Origin: Marinobacterium nitratireducens
GTDB lineage: Bacteria; Pseudomonadota; Gammaproteobacteria; Pseudomonadales; Balneatricaceae
Direction: 5' to 3'
DNA length: 62,709 nucleotides
NCBI RefSeq assembly: GCF_014645375.1
Contig: NZ_BMLT01000003.1
Location: 568,790-631,498, forward strand
Positions 24,201 to 26,930 of the stretch are shown piece after piece. The notes below the pieces were generated by a model. The model saw only the letters and a list, made by a program, of their open reading frames with translations, made no database searches and had not been told where the DNA came from. Position 1 is the first letter of the stretch; each line of letters opens with the position of its first letter. The translations under genes were made by a program, and so were the position numbers.

Positions 24201-26631
24201 TGCGGTAGTCGTCGATCACCAGCACCCGATAACGCATGCCGTCGGTCAGGCCGCCGATGGCGACGTTGTCGTTGCCGTCGGTCTGGCCGCTGTCGTAGAT
24301 CAGCTGCTCGCCGGTGGTCAGGCCGTGGGGCGTCGAGAAACGGATGGTATCCGCGGTGCCGCTGACATTGGCGAGACTGAAGCTCCTGTCGGGCCCCGAT
24401 ACGGCGGTCTCTTTCGCAATCAGCTTGCCGTCGACGACCGCCTGGATATCGGAACGATCGAACGCCAGCGAGATACCGAGCCCGCCGAGTCCGTCGACAT
24501 AAACCGACACCGTGCTCGAAGCGCTTGTCGATACCCCGCCCAGCGCCTGAACGTCGATGGAATCGCCGGCCTCGATCGAGACGTTCTCGCCCACCTTGGC
24601 GTGGGATATCGCCTCCAGGCTGCTGATGGCGAAAGACAGCCCGACCGCCTTGGTATCGGCCGGCGAGTCGAGGTCGACATTGCGCGTGGTACGGGCCGTC
24701 GCGGCGGCGGTGACACCGGCATCGGACTTGATGCTGACATCGCCGCCGGCGTTGATCACCGAACGGCCCTTGAGATCGACCTTGGCTTCGCCGTAGGCAC
24801 GGCTGAACGCAAGACTAAGCGTATTGAGCTTCTTTTCCAGGCTGCCGCTGGACTGGGAAACGGTGGCATCCTTGACCGCCAGCGCCGCCACCGAGGCATC
24901 GACACCGGTTGTTGCCTCGATGGCGACATCGCCGCTGGTGTTGATATCGGTGCCGTCCAGCGTCACCTTGGCGATGGCGCTGCGCACCATGGTCGCCAGC
25001 GGGATCGGCGGCAGAATGCCGTCGAACACGATCGAGATCAGCGGGTTTATGAAATTGTTGTTGGCCCAGCCCGGCAGCTCGCCGAGCAGGCTGTTATCCG
25101 TAACGCCGGAGGTGATCTCGACGCTGCTGCCGCTGATATCGGAGCGGGTCACCTCGATGACCGCCTCCTTGACGACAACGCCGAACGGACGCAACGGACT
25201 GAAAATCTGGCTGGTCTGAGCCGCACCTATGCTGATCCCGCCACCGCGCACATCGGCGTCGGTCAGCTTGATCCAACTCTTGCCGGGCCAGACCACGATC
25301 GGCGAGTTCGAGGCAAACTCCTCGCTGGCCGACTCGATCTTGACGTCGGCGGCATCGAAGCTGCTGCCGTTTTCGACGTGGGCGAACAGGCGCGTATCGG
25401 TCAGATCGACATTGGCACGGTTGGCCTTGCTTTCGTTCGCCTCCAGCGTGATGGCCCCGGAGTCACCGGTCGAGGCCCCCGTCGCCTGATCCGCACCGGC
25501 AGCCGTCTGGCGGGTGGACACCGTAACGGTACCGCCGCTGCTGTCGCTGCTGACCCGAGCCGAGGCCACCGACAGGTCGCCACCGCCGGTATTCAGAGCC
25601 CCGGCAAAGACAACCTCGTCCGTATCGGCTTCGCCGTCGATGATCAGATTCGCGCCGTTGAGATCGACATCCCCGATGGTCAGTTTGTCATTGCCGGTCT
25701 GCAGCCTGATGGTCAGCGATGTGGAGGGGGTGTTGAAAAGGTGGCTTTCCATGGTGCCGTTGAGGCTGCGGATCAGCAACTGACCGCTACCGCTGTTCTC
25801 GAGCACCAGATCATCGGCGCCGAGAGTACCGTAAATCAGCACTTCATCGGCGTTGCTGTCGTCCACCACCGGCTCCAGACCCTGATAACGGAGGCGTTCG
25901 CCATCGAGGATGACGGAACCGGAATCCGGCCCCGTGGGCTGATAGGCCACGAGTCTGAAGTCGCCGTCGGCGATCTCCAGGGTATCGAAACCACGGTCGC
26001 CGCCATCCATGATGCCATCGAGGGACGCGCCGGCAGAAACGACGAACAGGTCCTCATTGTCGGCGGCGCCGCGCAGGTTCTCGACATTTTCGAACTGAAC
26101 CAGGTCCAGATTGCCTCTGTTGTCGCCGTCGACCTGCCAACGACTGTCGGCCTCGGGTCCGTGCAGACTGTCGCTCCCCGCCCCGCCATCGAAGCGCACC
26201 ACCAGCGAGCCCGTGTCGATACCGGCGTCCAGCTCCAGCTGCAGACGGTCGTCGAGATCCGAGCCGGTAATGGAAATATCGCTGGCCCGTGCCAGCTCGC
26301 GTTCGTAGATCAGCTGCTCGGTGACACTGTCATTATCGAGCAGCTGTACCACCTCGGTACCGCCCGACTCGGTGACCCTGAGCGTCAGGTCCGTAGCGGT
26401 GTCGGCGGCGGCAACATAGGTGAAGGGATCGGCGGAGAGGAGCAGGCGCGGCTCGAGAGTTTCGAGCCTGAAGTCAGGCGTCGCCGCAGGCGCGCGACGG
26501 GCAGAGCGCAGGCGTTTCAGGGCGCGGGCAACCGAGCGCGACAGCCCGCTGAGCGGCTGCGACAGGCGCGCCGACAACGAGCGGCTGCGAGTGGAAGTCT
26601 GACCTGGCGACAGGTTGAACGGATAAGACAC
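274..26631 (-). CDS. Giant LEPR-XLL repeat protein (giant 1), RTX/adhesin-like, 8,785 aa
   Basis: This is a probable secreted or surface-anchored giant adhesin-like protein. The start is a GTG at 26631 with GGAG seven bases upstream; longer readings lack a ribosome site. Modules in order (residues approximate): basic N-terminus, then LEPR-XLL motif LEPRLLLSADP (53-70); beta-rich region; HGLxTG repeats (745-1418); long Gly/Ala/Ser/Val beta-type repeats with GAGAGSGN signatures (1418-3560); more HGLxTG repeats (3580-4000); a core shared with giant 2 (4360-5730); Calx-beta-like domains (5730-6140); RTX-like Gly-Asp repeats (6300-7160); WVGEFNSFIVPF block; nine EF-hand repeats (7250-8500); TPGFWKNN domain (about 8507); acidic tail ending EDWKIYRD. 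There is no membrane anchor, LPXTG or autotransporter barrel. The acidic calcium-type repeats suggest type I secretion, but no transporter genes are in the window. Certain as a gene; function is inferred. Confidence 0.93.
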   Translation of the reverse strand: MSYPFNLSPGQTSTRSRSLSARLSQPLSGLSRSVARALKRLRSARRAPAATPDFRLETLEPRLLLSADPFTYVAAADTATDLTLRVTESGGTEVVQLLDNDSVTEQLIYERELARASDISITGSDLDDRLQLELDAGIDTGSLVVRFDGGAGSDSLHGPEADSRWQVDGDNRGNLDLVQFENVENLRGAADNEDLFVVSAGASLDGIMDGGDRGFDTLEIADGDFRLVAYQPTGPDSGSVILDGERLRYQGLEPVVDDSNADEVLIYGTLGADDLVLENSGSGQLLIRSLNGTMESHLFNTPSTSLTIRLQTGNDKLTIGDVDLNGANLIIDGEADTDEVVFAGALNTGGGDLSVASARVSSDSSGGTVTVSTRQTAAGADQATGASTGDSGAITLEANESKANRANVDLTDTRLFAHVENGSSFDAADVKIESASEEFASNSPIVVWPGKSWIKLTDADVRGGGISIGAAQTSQIFSPLRPFGVVVKEAVIEVTRSDISGSSVEITSGVTDNSLLGELPGWANNNFINPLISIVFDGILPPIPLATMVRSAIAKVTLDGTDINTSGDVAIEATTGVDASVAALAVKDATVSQSSGSLEKKLNTLSLAFSRAYGEAKVDLKGRSVINAGGDVSIKSDAGVTAAATARTTRNVDLDSPADTKAVGLSFAISSLEAISHAKVGENVSIEAGDSIDVQALGGVSTSASSTVSVYVDGLGGLGISLAFDRSDIQAVVDGKLIAKETAVSGPDRSFSLANVSGTADTIRFSTPHGLTTGEQLIYDSGQTDGNDNVAIGGLTDGMRYRVLVIDDYRIQLTRTASLAIDARATNAGATHSLSPRLLATFDANSGVSPGSNSISLTSHGLTTGQKVEYYLGDPAQNEIGGLSNEGVYYVIRDSANSFRLAASEANATAGTAIDLTSRGSGKQILAYSGAPVSFSPQSAVDNDQHSIALANHGFTTGDALLYRTDPTISSQETIARQSSFEVSGSLTLDVDTANAAGDDVVDLAGDNLYFGERGLVTGQKLRYSVASGDTAIGGLAGNSDYYVIVGQDGRVKLATSYSNALAGTAINLTANGSGDGHAFSYSAVDTARNQIFAYNHQLETGQKVVYYRDGIEDVGGLDHQTEYYVIRVDGNRLKLASSLAHASAGTAVALSDAGASGIHNLFSTSFVSTFDPSRTAPVVDLAGNRIELSGHGLSTGDEVRYFSSGGSAVGNLSDSATYYVIRTDADHVKLATSAQNAGNGVAIDLTAGATIGTDLHALEAVSSGALLKFNPLLDDPLDLAGDTLTLASHGFATGDAVTYLGGGGTAIGGLTEGDTYFVISVDANHLKLATSAARAQAGQQVDLNSRGTGSVHGLERESLATVGDRPIHGLENDTYYFVTVVDANTIRLSESYQDALAAAPIDLDPSQAGGTRHTFQEFAGIRVQAQLAAGNSATSGVGLGSAPTITDLLTKGELQNPGVNPFYKVSGGKFFEASSMQKKILTGEIGNALKGTGGTPNDAFSAAGSFSVNWFDHDVLAQVGKTAQLRSASDIGIFAGVEQQTKISTVGNVISQPDSKKNFVVSVALSLGFYDNKVDAIVDSTSADYARLDAKGTLSIGASLTYKLPVEPLELLPFSSFYTTDEDNNVVSDATNANVFGDIASLLNGKLGLDRIVNVWAQSEGNAPETKFTANGSIGVADYTNNVSAVVRDGARINQDVGFRTADQAVDISAETMMQLVNVAGIAHLKINEAGIRQAIQTGSPGKAFSIFGTKSGKVGLGGSAIVQLFENNTYARIEAGARIHSGSNRGLSLSSREEIFSFAFAQSGGEAGEFGLSGSVSVVDHDGTTHAVIEPGARITGGDLSLNAEDLNTYVVIAGAAQLGESIGIGISVSVNLIGRDTQAYIGNALLDENNVPGNAQTSVNIGGDLSMDAYSGGNLYSFALAGTVVKDGLVSSPPSTNLSSNNSNGNSFAIAGAGAVSVNLIDSTTAAYINDKGTVRASSLSLSAQDESSILAVSGALALELEAKGLSIGGAIAINDSVNQATAGIDSASVTATGGDVDISAIAVPRIHAVTIALAGAFSNPASSVSSQISISGAGSGSGNNVGGGARAFIDNATVNALSGAVTLTARDYYTSAGGNEKAAWIRADAGAVGLSISLLSNAGNQAINAAVGISAARNEIRTRTTARIDTSSVVGQSVDLDAGVKARIEALTWSGELATGSIGGTGSGNYIHAQVEALVADAPKVQATSGAIEVTASDESEITADAAAIALALLFGASGSNQVTLAVGVSVAVNEIGKRTDTRSDKEGVRAQVSNSTLLATGDIDITATSDHKIDTLTIAGAGGGSIANSGSGFGLNFFGAGAGSGNAIATITEASVTDSKLTSSAGDISVEASDDGTIIADAGGVAILLRIATSGGSTLNLTVGVSASINAIANDVRAASIDSTLSASGDIAIEASSASTVDVLTIAGAGAADIAGSSSGFGLNLSGAGAGSGNRIENSIKAFVDGGSVTSSAGNVVVRSQDARELFSSSKAQATSLIGSLDKEEVSSALKTLFKNSAKAIEVSSDATLKLLAKGKRWLLEDGNDRYLIVERDGVLEVMSPSRIVADAGGVGVTLRIASTGSSNINGTIGISVAINHIDSDIHAYVTDKAKVNAKGKVEVMSTSAAMVDALTIAGALGVSVFSGSSSGFSVDFSGAGAGSGNHVENGIKAWVDASSVVDAGGAVSVMAVDASSIVADAGGVAVSLVIGQGTNVGISVGISAALNDITNTVEARIDSARVEAGSVAVVAASDARIDVFALAGSLSGAVTVGNSGAGVDVSLAGAGAVNDIGNTVKAYIAGSRGDTDHYYGVEAESGDVQVLAQDGSLIHSEAIAVAVGFSVTPGSSAIGIGVGGFYADNQIGNTVSAYITGSRVKAQSALVVRAEENASIDVLGVGVTAQFSLSLGTGVSLGAAVGGGLAYNNIDNTVTAYISNARTPAVPDGDPANPAAIAAGAGGLSVEALDTAKIDSEASGGVLSVSIGVGQGGAASVGVGVIVSENRVTDRVQAYISGVDASSGGALSVNAISDNTLEAGSTYITVSFALQISEKPISFAGAGAYTRATNLVAADPDNTSRQPVTSAYISGGSVTASGDIGVKAKDDSEVVRTEITQVAVSVSVTVLTVGVVSVESEIDRNVTAYIDSNAISSGGGISVTAESIAKIRKTESTLAAVAFGVGGGGNGGIVKASIGGKVQAYIGTDSTITALKGEVAVKASSDHFAEVKFYGGSGSVLSVSVFLPEAKISGDTLATIKKGSVIKAASVSVKADAIQRKAKVDSLVVSVSIAGGGAGSETLAQVKGHVLATIEDDVEIHASGNLLVDARADRDAEGDIRIGGGGIALGGAGGKLVVRVDGNTKATAGDKVVLDVRGNADFTAQNTAYALADIVAGSGGALQGAGGYVEANLGGITEASVGDNATVGAADARAGRLKLSASGTHVASAKGLAAGGGLISGNGMEAHTNLGDDNDNDSGDTDPVVKVTAFLGKNATLFTSGDLIAEASMPAAEADASVQASGGGVLSGNGGTADVDSAPDVFAYLDTGSVLDVGGNVEVRAEARAEKLSNPSDTFDAATDVDDGSNIILFEFPLRTGDQVIYAKPDGGSALPGLEDGRLYSVIQDSEGVLAFGEVVLGEAFDAVYDVIRFKADHGFKDGDSIVFRGVDGASIGGLTQGADYTVRVVDARSIKLVDPDAGTLPSVQLTTGSSLIGSDGKTINRNNSFSNGDAVTYRAPDDYDRLFSSGQVDVDIVNVTGPDGSSQPVPKTDSSGNVIDAPDNDNIYIAVLGDDGQSIRGHGLVDGEQVVYRTTGTAIGGLDETSVYYVFRQDAYSVKLTHGYANLASLSFLAYDADASGLRASGDVLSRTGNWADDGFAVGDVISISGAGSRDGSYEIAEIVDNQIRLTSKNAFTSANETDVLVRGPVVELTPDRTDTDSEHSLLRVASLPLGGLDDGRTYYVVNRTATGFQLATESGGDAISLSQAGLLSGTMHSVAVEGVDFGALSAGTPVFQLRFDIGSGSGTHRLLAANGDTLANSIELPGDGKSTSRAFGGSGGVGTVSVFYADLDVTTAVEAWIASKWLSAGGDVDITADASLNIESKADMRSGGLAFQGTGVEARAYGKATALAYFGDKASDGTISASGMTLLADGDLTLSAGENSKLTIYAYSLAHGGGFISANIADPRAELYFDNRAEFGSSGRVEAHNLKAHSDADIDGTVRASALAVGAGAGADADDTENRDDVKRGLIINGSSKVVVDANALLLAETVDLTARVSTIKANAVAEAVAINPVLFGVASAHADADIALTSTAEVKIKAGAEITGSRGVDVRARHDSVTTKRLAGRLAVAVVPPQGTDTIGNDTITSKVDADRTAIIYAGPRASDTPLLRPGSLTATDGRSSFDNLALFVEADIQSYSAKRGKPENNGYSKTIHTDQYFDGGNKYESQNITRLIEWDADVVISAGPAPELIIDKDGKVVRAVNVTYTKTAASGSTPGSIEVNDIYNDDDSGDIVFEALSGTIVNQTSSSFGTFVFRDSFSGVRIVNQSALNLIINNIDLVNSTGQPRVELRTSTGATGGRPERDTVTMDFDLIRTVDGALLDIQNLSSSDIIFKGTGLSQFANAAAINNPIGETRILNTGGDILSASDAMVIRTHTLGAAGTEWGSREFEFRSAGQYSGGLTFTRQTASAAAAIVRDDGLGWSAYGFAVGDLIKVQGSDGNDGVYQIAAISDARLTLNTLASLAKSGQQNDVSLTLFHGLEASTGTVGASDKRLHVELVQSAGRNEELYAVAGQSLYLSLKGLLRDSLASGTIFSVDLDHVAAGANANVVLEESTREVAAGSLGSVLVRVPNEDGYRSFDPESGSYSPRFLSFNDFFRPNNSSADPTGASVVWGAFGNGTNATEIESTYDFGLVEAGGNIIVRAANTSPPAVGSTLASNIAVINVLAKTNIRGSGHIDITSNGFIGTLAAPIAEIVAVDGSDGNDLRIGRIQSTADNVYLFAPQSIVDALDDSAADVLGINIWLRALNGGIGSAANFLQTDLLDSVASGSRAGAKSGMLSAQGYASLFIEETAGDLRLDTVVSRSADVRLESRAGSILDGRRDGSTNITAVDIDLIAHGGSIGLQSTVSGAVSFDDNLEIDSSRTENGYQKGRVYLVADRNIGLTEVRQELNVLRAEAKAGDLQLWVRETAAVTNAAGTVIGEDLNLETSGTTLLDQAVSSARVLASGSVFLLVGDNVTTRSNSLIKAGRRVIIRGDHGDLDAAGTRMWLRGEITPGSGLSHYTAIFGNVDNDRFQFLETKLGGQTHVFGSADMNASATSGENDGLDLFEVYRLQTMDTYRGSDGDGNPIRDTLYLDGQSDSDTYIVQTRGSQSSAAADYVISVLDSGHRQDGIDRLSILGTADDDIFLLRRVNEIASRMASGATADTPAFVALLHGTLDQIRSNDSTRPQQVERINYDENINARLSVLGFAGSDHFAVDDNAAITTLDGGEGNDSFQIGQIFGTDRADGEVLAENEFPAGARAIETTRGYLSRGISFSTVVQGGTGNDQFSVYSNKAELRLEGESGNDEFIVRAFALADGSQSTEGKTELNAGDGDDLVQYNINAPVSIDGGEGYDSIIVLGTEKDDNFVITKDGVFGAGLNVRFSNSEESLEVDGLEGDDHFFIQSTAYGMVTRVIGGKGSDTFDVTGDVTGEVVSVDLEGLSGVINHAVSSATDIEYDKVLAEGIGLSVADAERIGQLVITESNGFTEVREHNGGSIDSYSIRLSAAPTSNVYVTVSAALSNQQERALGGAGVLVSGASGAFDEALVLVFTPDNWKTDQTVRVKAVADSLEEGPRTLAISHSVLSDHDRFQHAGVRNVEVSVIDDDRAGLIIEETGTDTLVLEGSVTTGISDSYRLSLTRAPAAGTTVTVTLEFDAQISLAAAAGETRYDAATRTLTFDSSNWNTPVELLVTAVDDGDAENRMISPIVHGVSSTDPGFVVQVPVRLAVDVVDNDSAGVLVRQTDGSTHLVKGGAGDSYSIRLTHRPEGPVTISFYGDGQTILSSSIGARFTPASGTNPATLTFDQNNWYQDVVINVSADSSYTPTERDAQTREFPIQPHTLNQLLGPLYLEGGVGQGPGRSINVAVVLPGETNPPPIDIEVPIDESQQIDRVNVHNDSSITRIQGADPSGDIGVLTSTNLSGLGLAPDLTLNRGTADEPDFVTFAGGITYGDMEILEVLLGSGDDQLTVESTLLTEADHGGLTLLHGGGGSDLFIVNGGAGPDSPLVIYGDTAQDGQRYNGTPGVASDDAVPFDFHGDDIIDARNLSFDTAVSVGLTVYGGRGNDRIYGSQAGDHLAGGSGDDLIEGQGGVDHIYGDSGFNVDPITRVISIEWLPGTVIDTSDALGAGRDLIRGNEDDDVIFGDHGFVTQTPGTLRILTTGFIERIGTRAPANGAADILYGNLGSDRILGGNGSDLIAGGSGEDVLFGDHGRIDYVVLDGDRSRADLIVATDPALGGADEIRAGDDNDIVIAGIAGDTVSGDSGNDLIFGDFGRVRGDIDQSLLPLSLAPAEHPFTFTSIYTRHGAGAADLLRGNDGADIILGGQGGDRISGGAGDDDLIGGHNVANGLDGDDLIDGGLDHDVIAGDNAVILRTGSALSPRMRSLEGSLIYADDGRALITDPAQLNPTGVETRVVTLLDHAAGTATGLWGHDDIAGGAGDDLIFGQLGNDAIQGDGSVIDEDGRLTVQARATRLSVEDYYGRGSDGDDYIEGNGGDDLIFGNLGQDDIIGGSSSLFGLSGAQMRPDGADVLFGGAGVRIARNDFGDLTADGHARDADWILGDNGNLYRLVGLNGSAAPAPAFLTFNYDDYAGALRIIPRAFELLDYTPGGAAGDIGGDDLVHGEGGDDSIHLMTGNDIAFGEGQDDDIYGGSGYDRIYGGTGVDGVLGDDGRILTSRNGVAEPLNRLDRANAQVHIATPGPYIGAGLYYEGYLHKTVVLHAWESGGNDILFGGLGDDYLHGGAGDDAISGAEAQLPFYSEAPQSGGSLGGFDLANPLQYDPATTKFALYDADNPRLKIEGFLLNFDLINDGSDHLFGDLGNDWLVGGTACDRMFGGAGDDLINADDNLETNGGLNDRPDGSAGDFAFGGGGRDVLIANTGSDRLFDWVGEFNSFIVPFSQFGYPTVNRLPTPQVVDFVAALGVGSGSDPTRIEPDGELNIITQQDEGWQDQSGAPRDPQPGNIGGVAIDTRGAPETEHCPDLLVEVLSIDIEKAVNAENVWQPSLFEDADTPATAYDADDGETLVWSYLVRNTGTVAVAVDDLTISDDAGTAQDTSDDFVPRYVEGDSNGNELLDPGETWRYTSEAVVDFEAGVRADDFVNVATVTAAAQIGGVRREASDSDANYHRVGDDEVRIRLDKYISAANVVELDADAAPGPGFYVGTDVIWTYRLTNAGDEALRVDSLSDDAGTPEFAGDDFAPQAITQDGFNIGDSNRNGLVDGGESWWFSSEGVRDYQVVEGAYRNVATVVASNPATGQSGIDRDANHHLGFTTPLQLEKLISAGDTVEADADQAPGVDLFVGDQVVWTYELRNLGTVALDVLGVVDDNGTPNDNGDDFVATPVTDGAYNVGDLNHNLLLDPGEVWRFTSDGVLDYQVIEGDYANIALAVADDPLSGSLVFDVDENHHRGVLRPLEVRIEKAINAGDASDPSPLEDADTPPMAMDGQPIGPLLETGTSVVWTYQLFNDSDVAVRPTLIVDDAGTPDDSSDDFTPGYVYAADGIHNIGDLDLDGWVDPDEVWLFSSAGVIDYQVQAGQYTNTVSVEVEDVRGRVAGDQDDNNHFGIGDLEIRVEKAINTDTSVTRVSAAQDADSAQTGPMLAVGSELFWTYRVYNDGRDPLQILDLWDDAGTPDDPSDDFVPVYVSGDRNGDGLLDGNEVWVFTSEGVQSQTVAPGAYVNHAGVLATNPDTGEYGIDRDPNHHFGVLTGIDLEKLISFDGVTWYDADTPTGPVVAVDSAASWRYELRNTGNVALAIDALVDDFGTASTDDDFVPVYVEGDLDGNGLLDVGEVWVYTSAGVIDYAVVAGQYANLATVTATDVALGLQVRDEDWNHHYGTTAAIDIEKAINAVKVFDPTDYEDADLPTGPVLKVGDTAVWTYLVRNTGAESLQLTGLVDDAGSETPADDFVPFYVEGDANQNGLLDVGEVWLFRATVTVGAGQYGNLATVTAVGVDSGAQVSDADYNHHFGSEALIRIEKTLTGGGYVEVDADTPEDRAYLQAGTEVIWHYEVHNEGDGALALTTLVDDAGTPGDATDDFAPVYVDGDTNGNGLLDPDEVWRFTSGNYSVQPGDYANHVLVMATDETGDTVADDDANHHFGVLARVDVEKAINAFDRLDPTSIEDADLPGGPELVIGTAPVWTYRVSNTGNVALEILALVDDAGTPEDPTDDFTPRYLSGDDNDNGVLDIGETWLFTSEGVYDYRVQPGGYANLVEVRAQDLLLGVEATDVDANHHRGYIGGSEGLTPGFWKNNAGNWGAVAWPRDTSGALVFDPQQTLESVFDLPDELGYDDITLEAALGLKGGGVNALLRHAVAALLNATHPEIAYPLTATEVVDQTNAALAGGDSEEINLLKNRLDDYNNAGANVDQHGNVSGGSLLAAAVGDDPTTALTLSLAQPAAKENDEARLAPVAGKSFGSGAQGTSGSVASGPEMANDTLNVDAGSARVQPDAGAFSVGAALTARAELPALEPQAPLSQSDGAVEVDDWLLLGVEPPRTEPSRRGSLDEGLAEDWKIYRD
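1130..4870 (-). repeat. Nine tandem ~115-aa repeats with EF-hand-like loops (in giant 1)
   Basis: Nine protein repeats each open with a variant of I-E-K-A-I-N (IEKAVNA, LDKYISA, LEKLISA, VEKAINA, IEKTLTG and so on). Each then runs through WTYxVxNxG, DDxGTPxDxxDDFxPxYV, the loop GDxNxNGLLDxGExW, FTSEGV and DxNHHxG. The D-x-N-x-N-G-x-L-D-x-x-E stretch fits a 12-residue EF-hand or dockerin-type calcium loop. The remainder resembles the immunoglobulin-like conserved-repeat (DUF11-type) fold by pattern. The array probably forms a calcium-stiffened stalk near the C-terminus (inference). Giant gene 2 has no such array in this window. Confidence 0.85.
5150..7750 (-). repeat. RTX-like acidic Gly-Asp repeat block (in giant 1)
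   Basis: The encoded segment is dense in nonapeptide-like units such as GGSGDDLIEGQGG, GGAGDDLIFGQLGND and GGLGDDYLHGGAGDD. They are separated by longer spacers than in classical RTX toxins, with recurring IFGDHG, GDNGNLY and WILGDNG variants. RTX nonapeptides bind calcium in parallel beta rolls after type I export, which is known for the family. The block closes with the WVGEFNSFIVPF segment shared with giant gene 2. Confidence 0.85.
14650..15890 (-). repeat. Second HGLxTG repeat block (in giant 1)
   Basis: These are protein repeats of about 80 residues of the form (D/N)xHGLxDGxxVxYxxxxGxxIGGLxxxxxYxVxxxxxxxxKLxxxxxA. It is a diverged second cluster of the units found near 22340-24420. Within it lies a different unit, GNWADDGFAVGDVISISG, whose relatives occur again at about 12380-12540 and six times in giant gene 2. 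The folds are unknown to me; repeat boundaries are approximate. Confidence 0.7.
18890..19125 (-). other. Non-repeat cassette of about 78 residues inserted in a beta repeat (in giant 1)
   Basis: The regular repeat reads like VEASDDGTIIADAGGVA. Here it is split: VVVRSQDA is followed by a Lys-, Leu- and Ser-rich stretch (SLDKEEVSSALKTLFKN, LLAKGKRWLLEDGNDRYL, IVERDGVLEVMSP) before the repeat resumes with RIVADAGGVGV. The insert looks partly helical and is unlike the Gly/Ala/Val-rich surroundings. It looks like an inserted small domain. No function can be assigned. Confidence 0.65.
22340..24420 (-). repeat. First HGLxTG repeat block (in giant 1), about seven copies
   Basis: About seven units of 80-95 residues share SHGLTTGQKVxYY, IGGLxxxxxYYVIxxDxxxxKLAxSxxxAxAGTAIDL. 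Copies are clearly diverged from one another (for example NHGFTTGDALLY, GHGLSTGDEVRY, SHGFATGDAVTY), so they are old duplications under selection rather than recent slippage. They follow the N-terminal beta-rich region and precede the long glycine-rich repeats. Confidence 0.8.
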
Positions 26632-26643
26632 GGTCTTTCTCCA
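26629..26643 (-). promoter_or_regulatory. Ribosome binding site and GTG start of giant 1
   Basis: On the minus strand, TGGAG is followed by AAAGACC and then GTG TCT TAT. The GGAG core lies seven bases before the GTG at 26631. Upstream in-frame GTG codons, such as the one at 26688, have no comparable site, so translation most probably starts here. Confidence 0.8.
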
Positions 26644-26707
26644 GTGACGGGTGCCCGCTCTGCGCCCTCTCTGGCACGGCCACGGCACCTTCGTCCATCA
26701 AGTGTCT

Positions 26708-26729
26708 CTTTGAATCACTCCATTCAAAG
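26708..26729. promoter_or_regulatory. 8-bp-arm inverted repeat upstream of giant 1 (possible operator)
   Basis: CTTTGAAT and ATTCAAAG form perfect 8-bp arms around a 6-bp spacer, 77-98 bp before the giant 1 start codon and downstream of two terminator-like hairpins that follow sapC. It lies where a promoter for the giant gene must be if those hairpins terminate. The arrangement is typical of a dimeric regulator site; the regulator is unknown. I see no confident -35/-10 pair. Confidence 0.45.
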
Positions 26730-26751
26730 TACTGCCTCACTGTTGATTAAT

Positions 26752-26776
26752 GAAAAGCCCGCCCTGCGGGCTAACA
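26752..26776 (-). terminator. Intrinsic terminator (distal) after sapC
   Basis: Read on the minus strand, AGCCCGC - AGG - GCGGGCT forms a perfect 7-bp GC stem followed directly by TTTTC. It is the stronger of two similar hairpins between sapC and giant gene 1. It should separate their transcripts unless read through. Confidence 0.7.
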
Positions 26777-26808
26777 CAGATCACCAAGCCATTGGAAACT
26801 TCGCGCCA

Positions 26809-26893
26809 CCTGCGATGGGTTACGCCGCCCCGGGCAACCTGCTACAGGGCAAAACAATACCGCTGGCGGCTTCACCCATCCTACGCATTGCCG
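26809..26893. repeat. Dispersed palindromic repeat between sapC and giant 1
   Basis: The two arms TGCGATGGGTTACGCCGCC and GGCGGCTTCACCCATCCTAC are imperfect inverted copies about 40 bp apart, able to fold into a long hairpin. The sequence resembles the gammaproteobacterial interspersed repeat of the form GTAGGATGGGT...ACCCATC. It is non-coding and sits between two direct copies of a terminator-like hairpin. Confidence 0.6.
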
Positions 26894-26916
26894 AAAATCC
26901 CGCTCTGCGGGCTTTC
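26893..26916 (-). terminator. Proximal terminator-like hairpin after sapC
   Basis: On the minus strand CCCGC - AGA - GCGGG is followed by ATTTTC, starting about 20 bp beyond the sapC stop codon. It is a near copy of the hairpin at 26752-26776 (the 21-bp direct repeats differ at two positions). The shorter stem and interrupted T-run make it weaker. Confidence 0.55.
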
Positions 26917-26930
26917 CGATTTATCCCGAC

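Noticed and set aside
26632-26688. Earlier GTG start for giant 1 at 26688
   Set aside because: There is no ribosome site before it, whereas the GTG at 26631 has GGAG at ideal spacing. The extra residues contain Cys/Trp and look non-coding.
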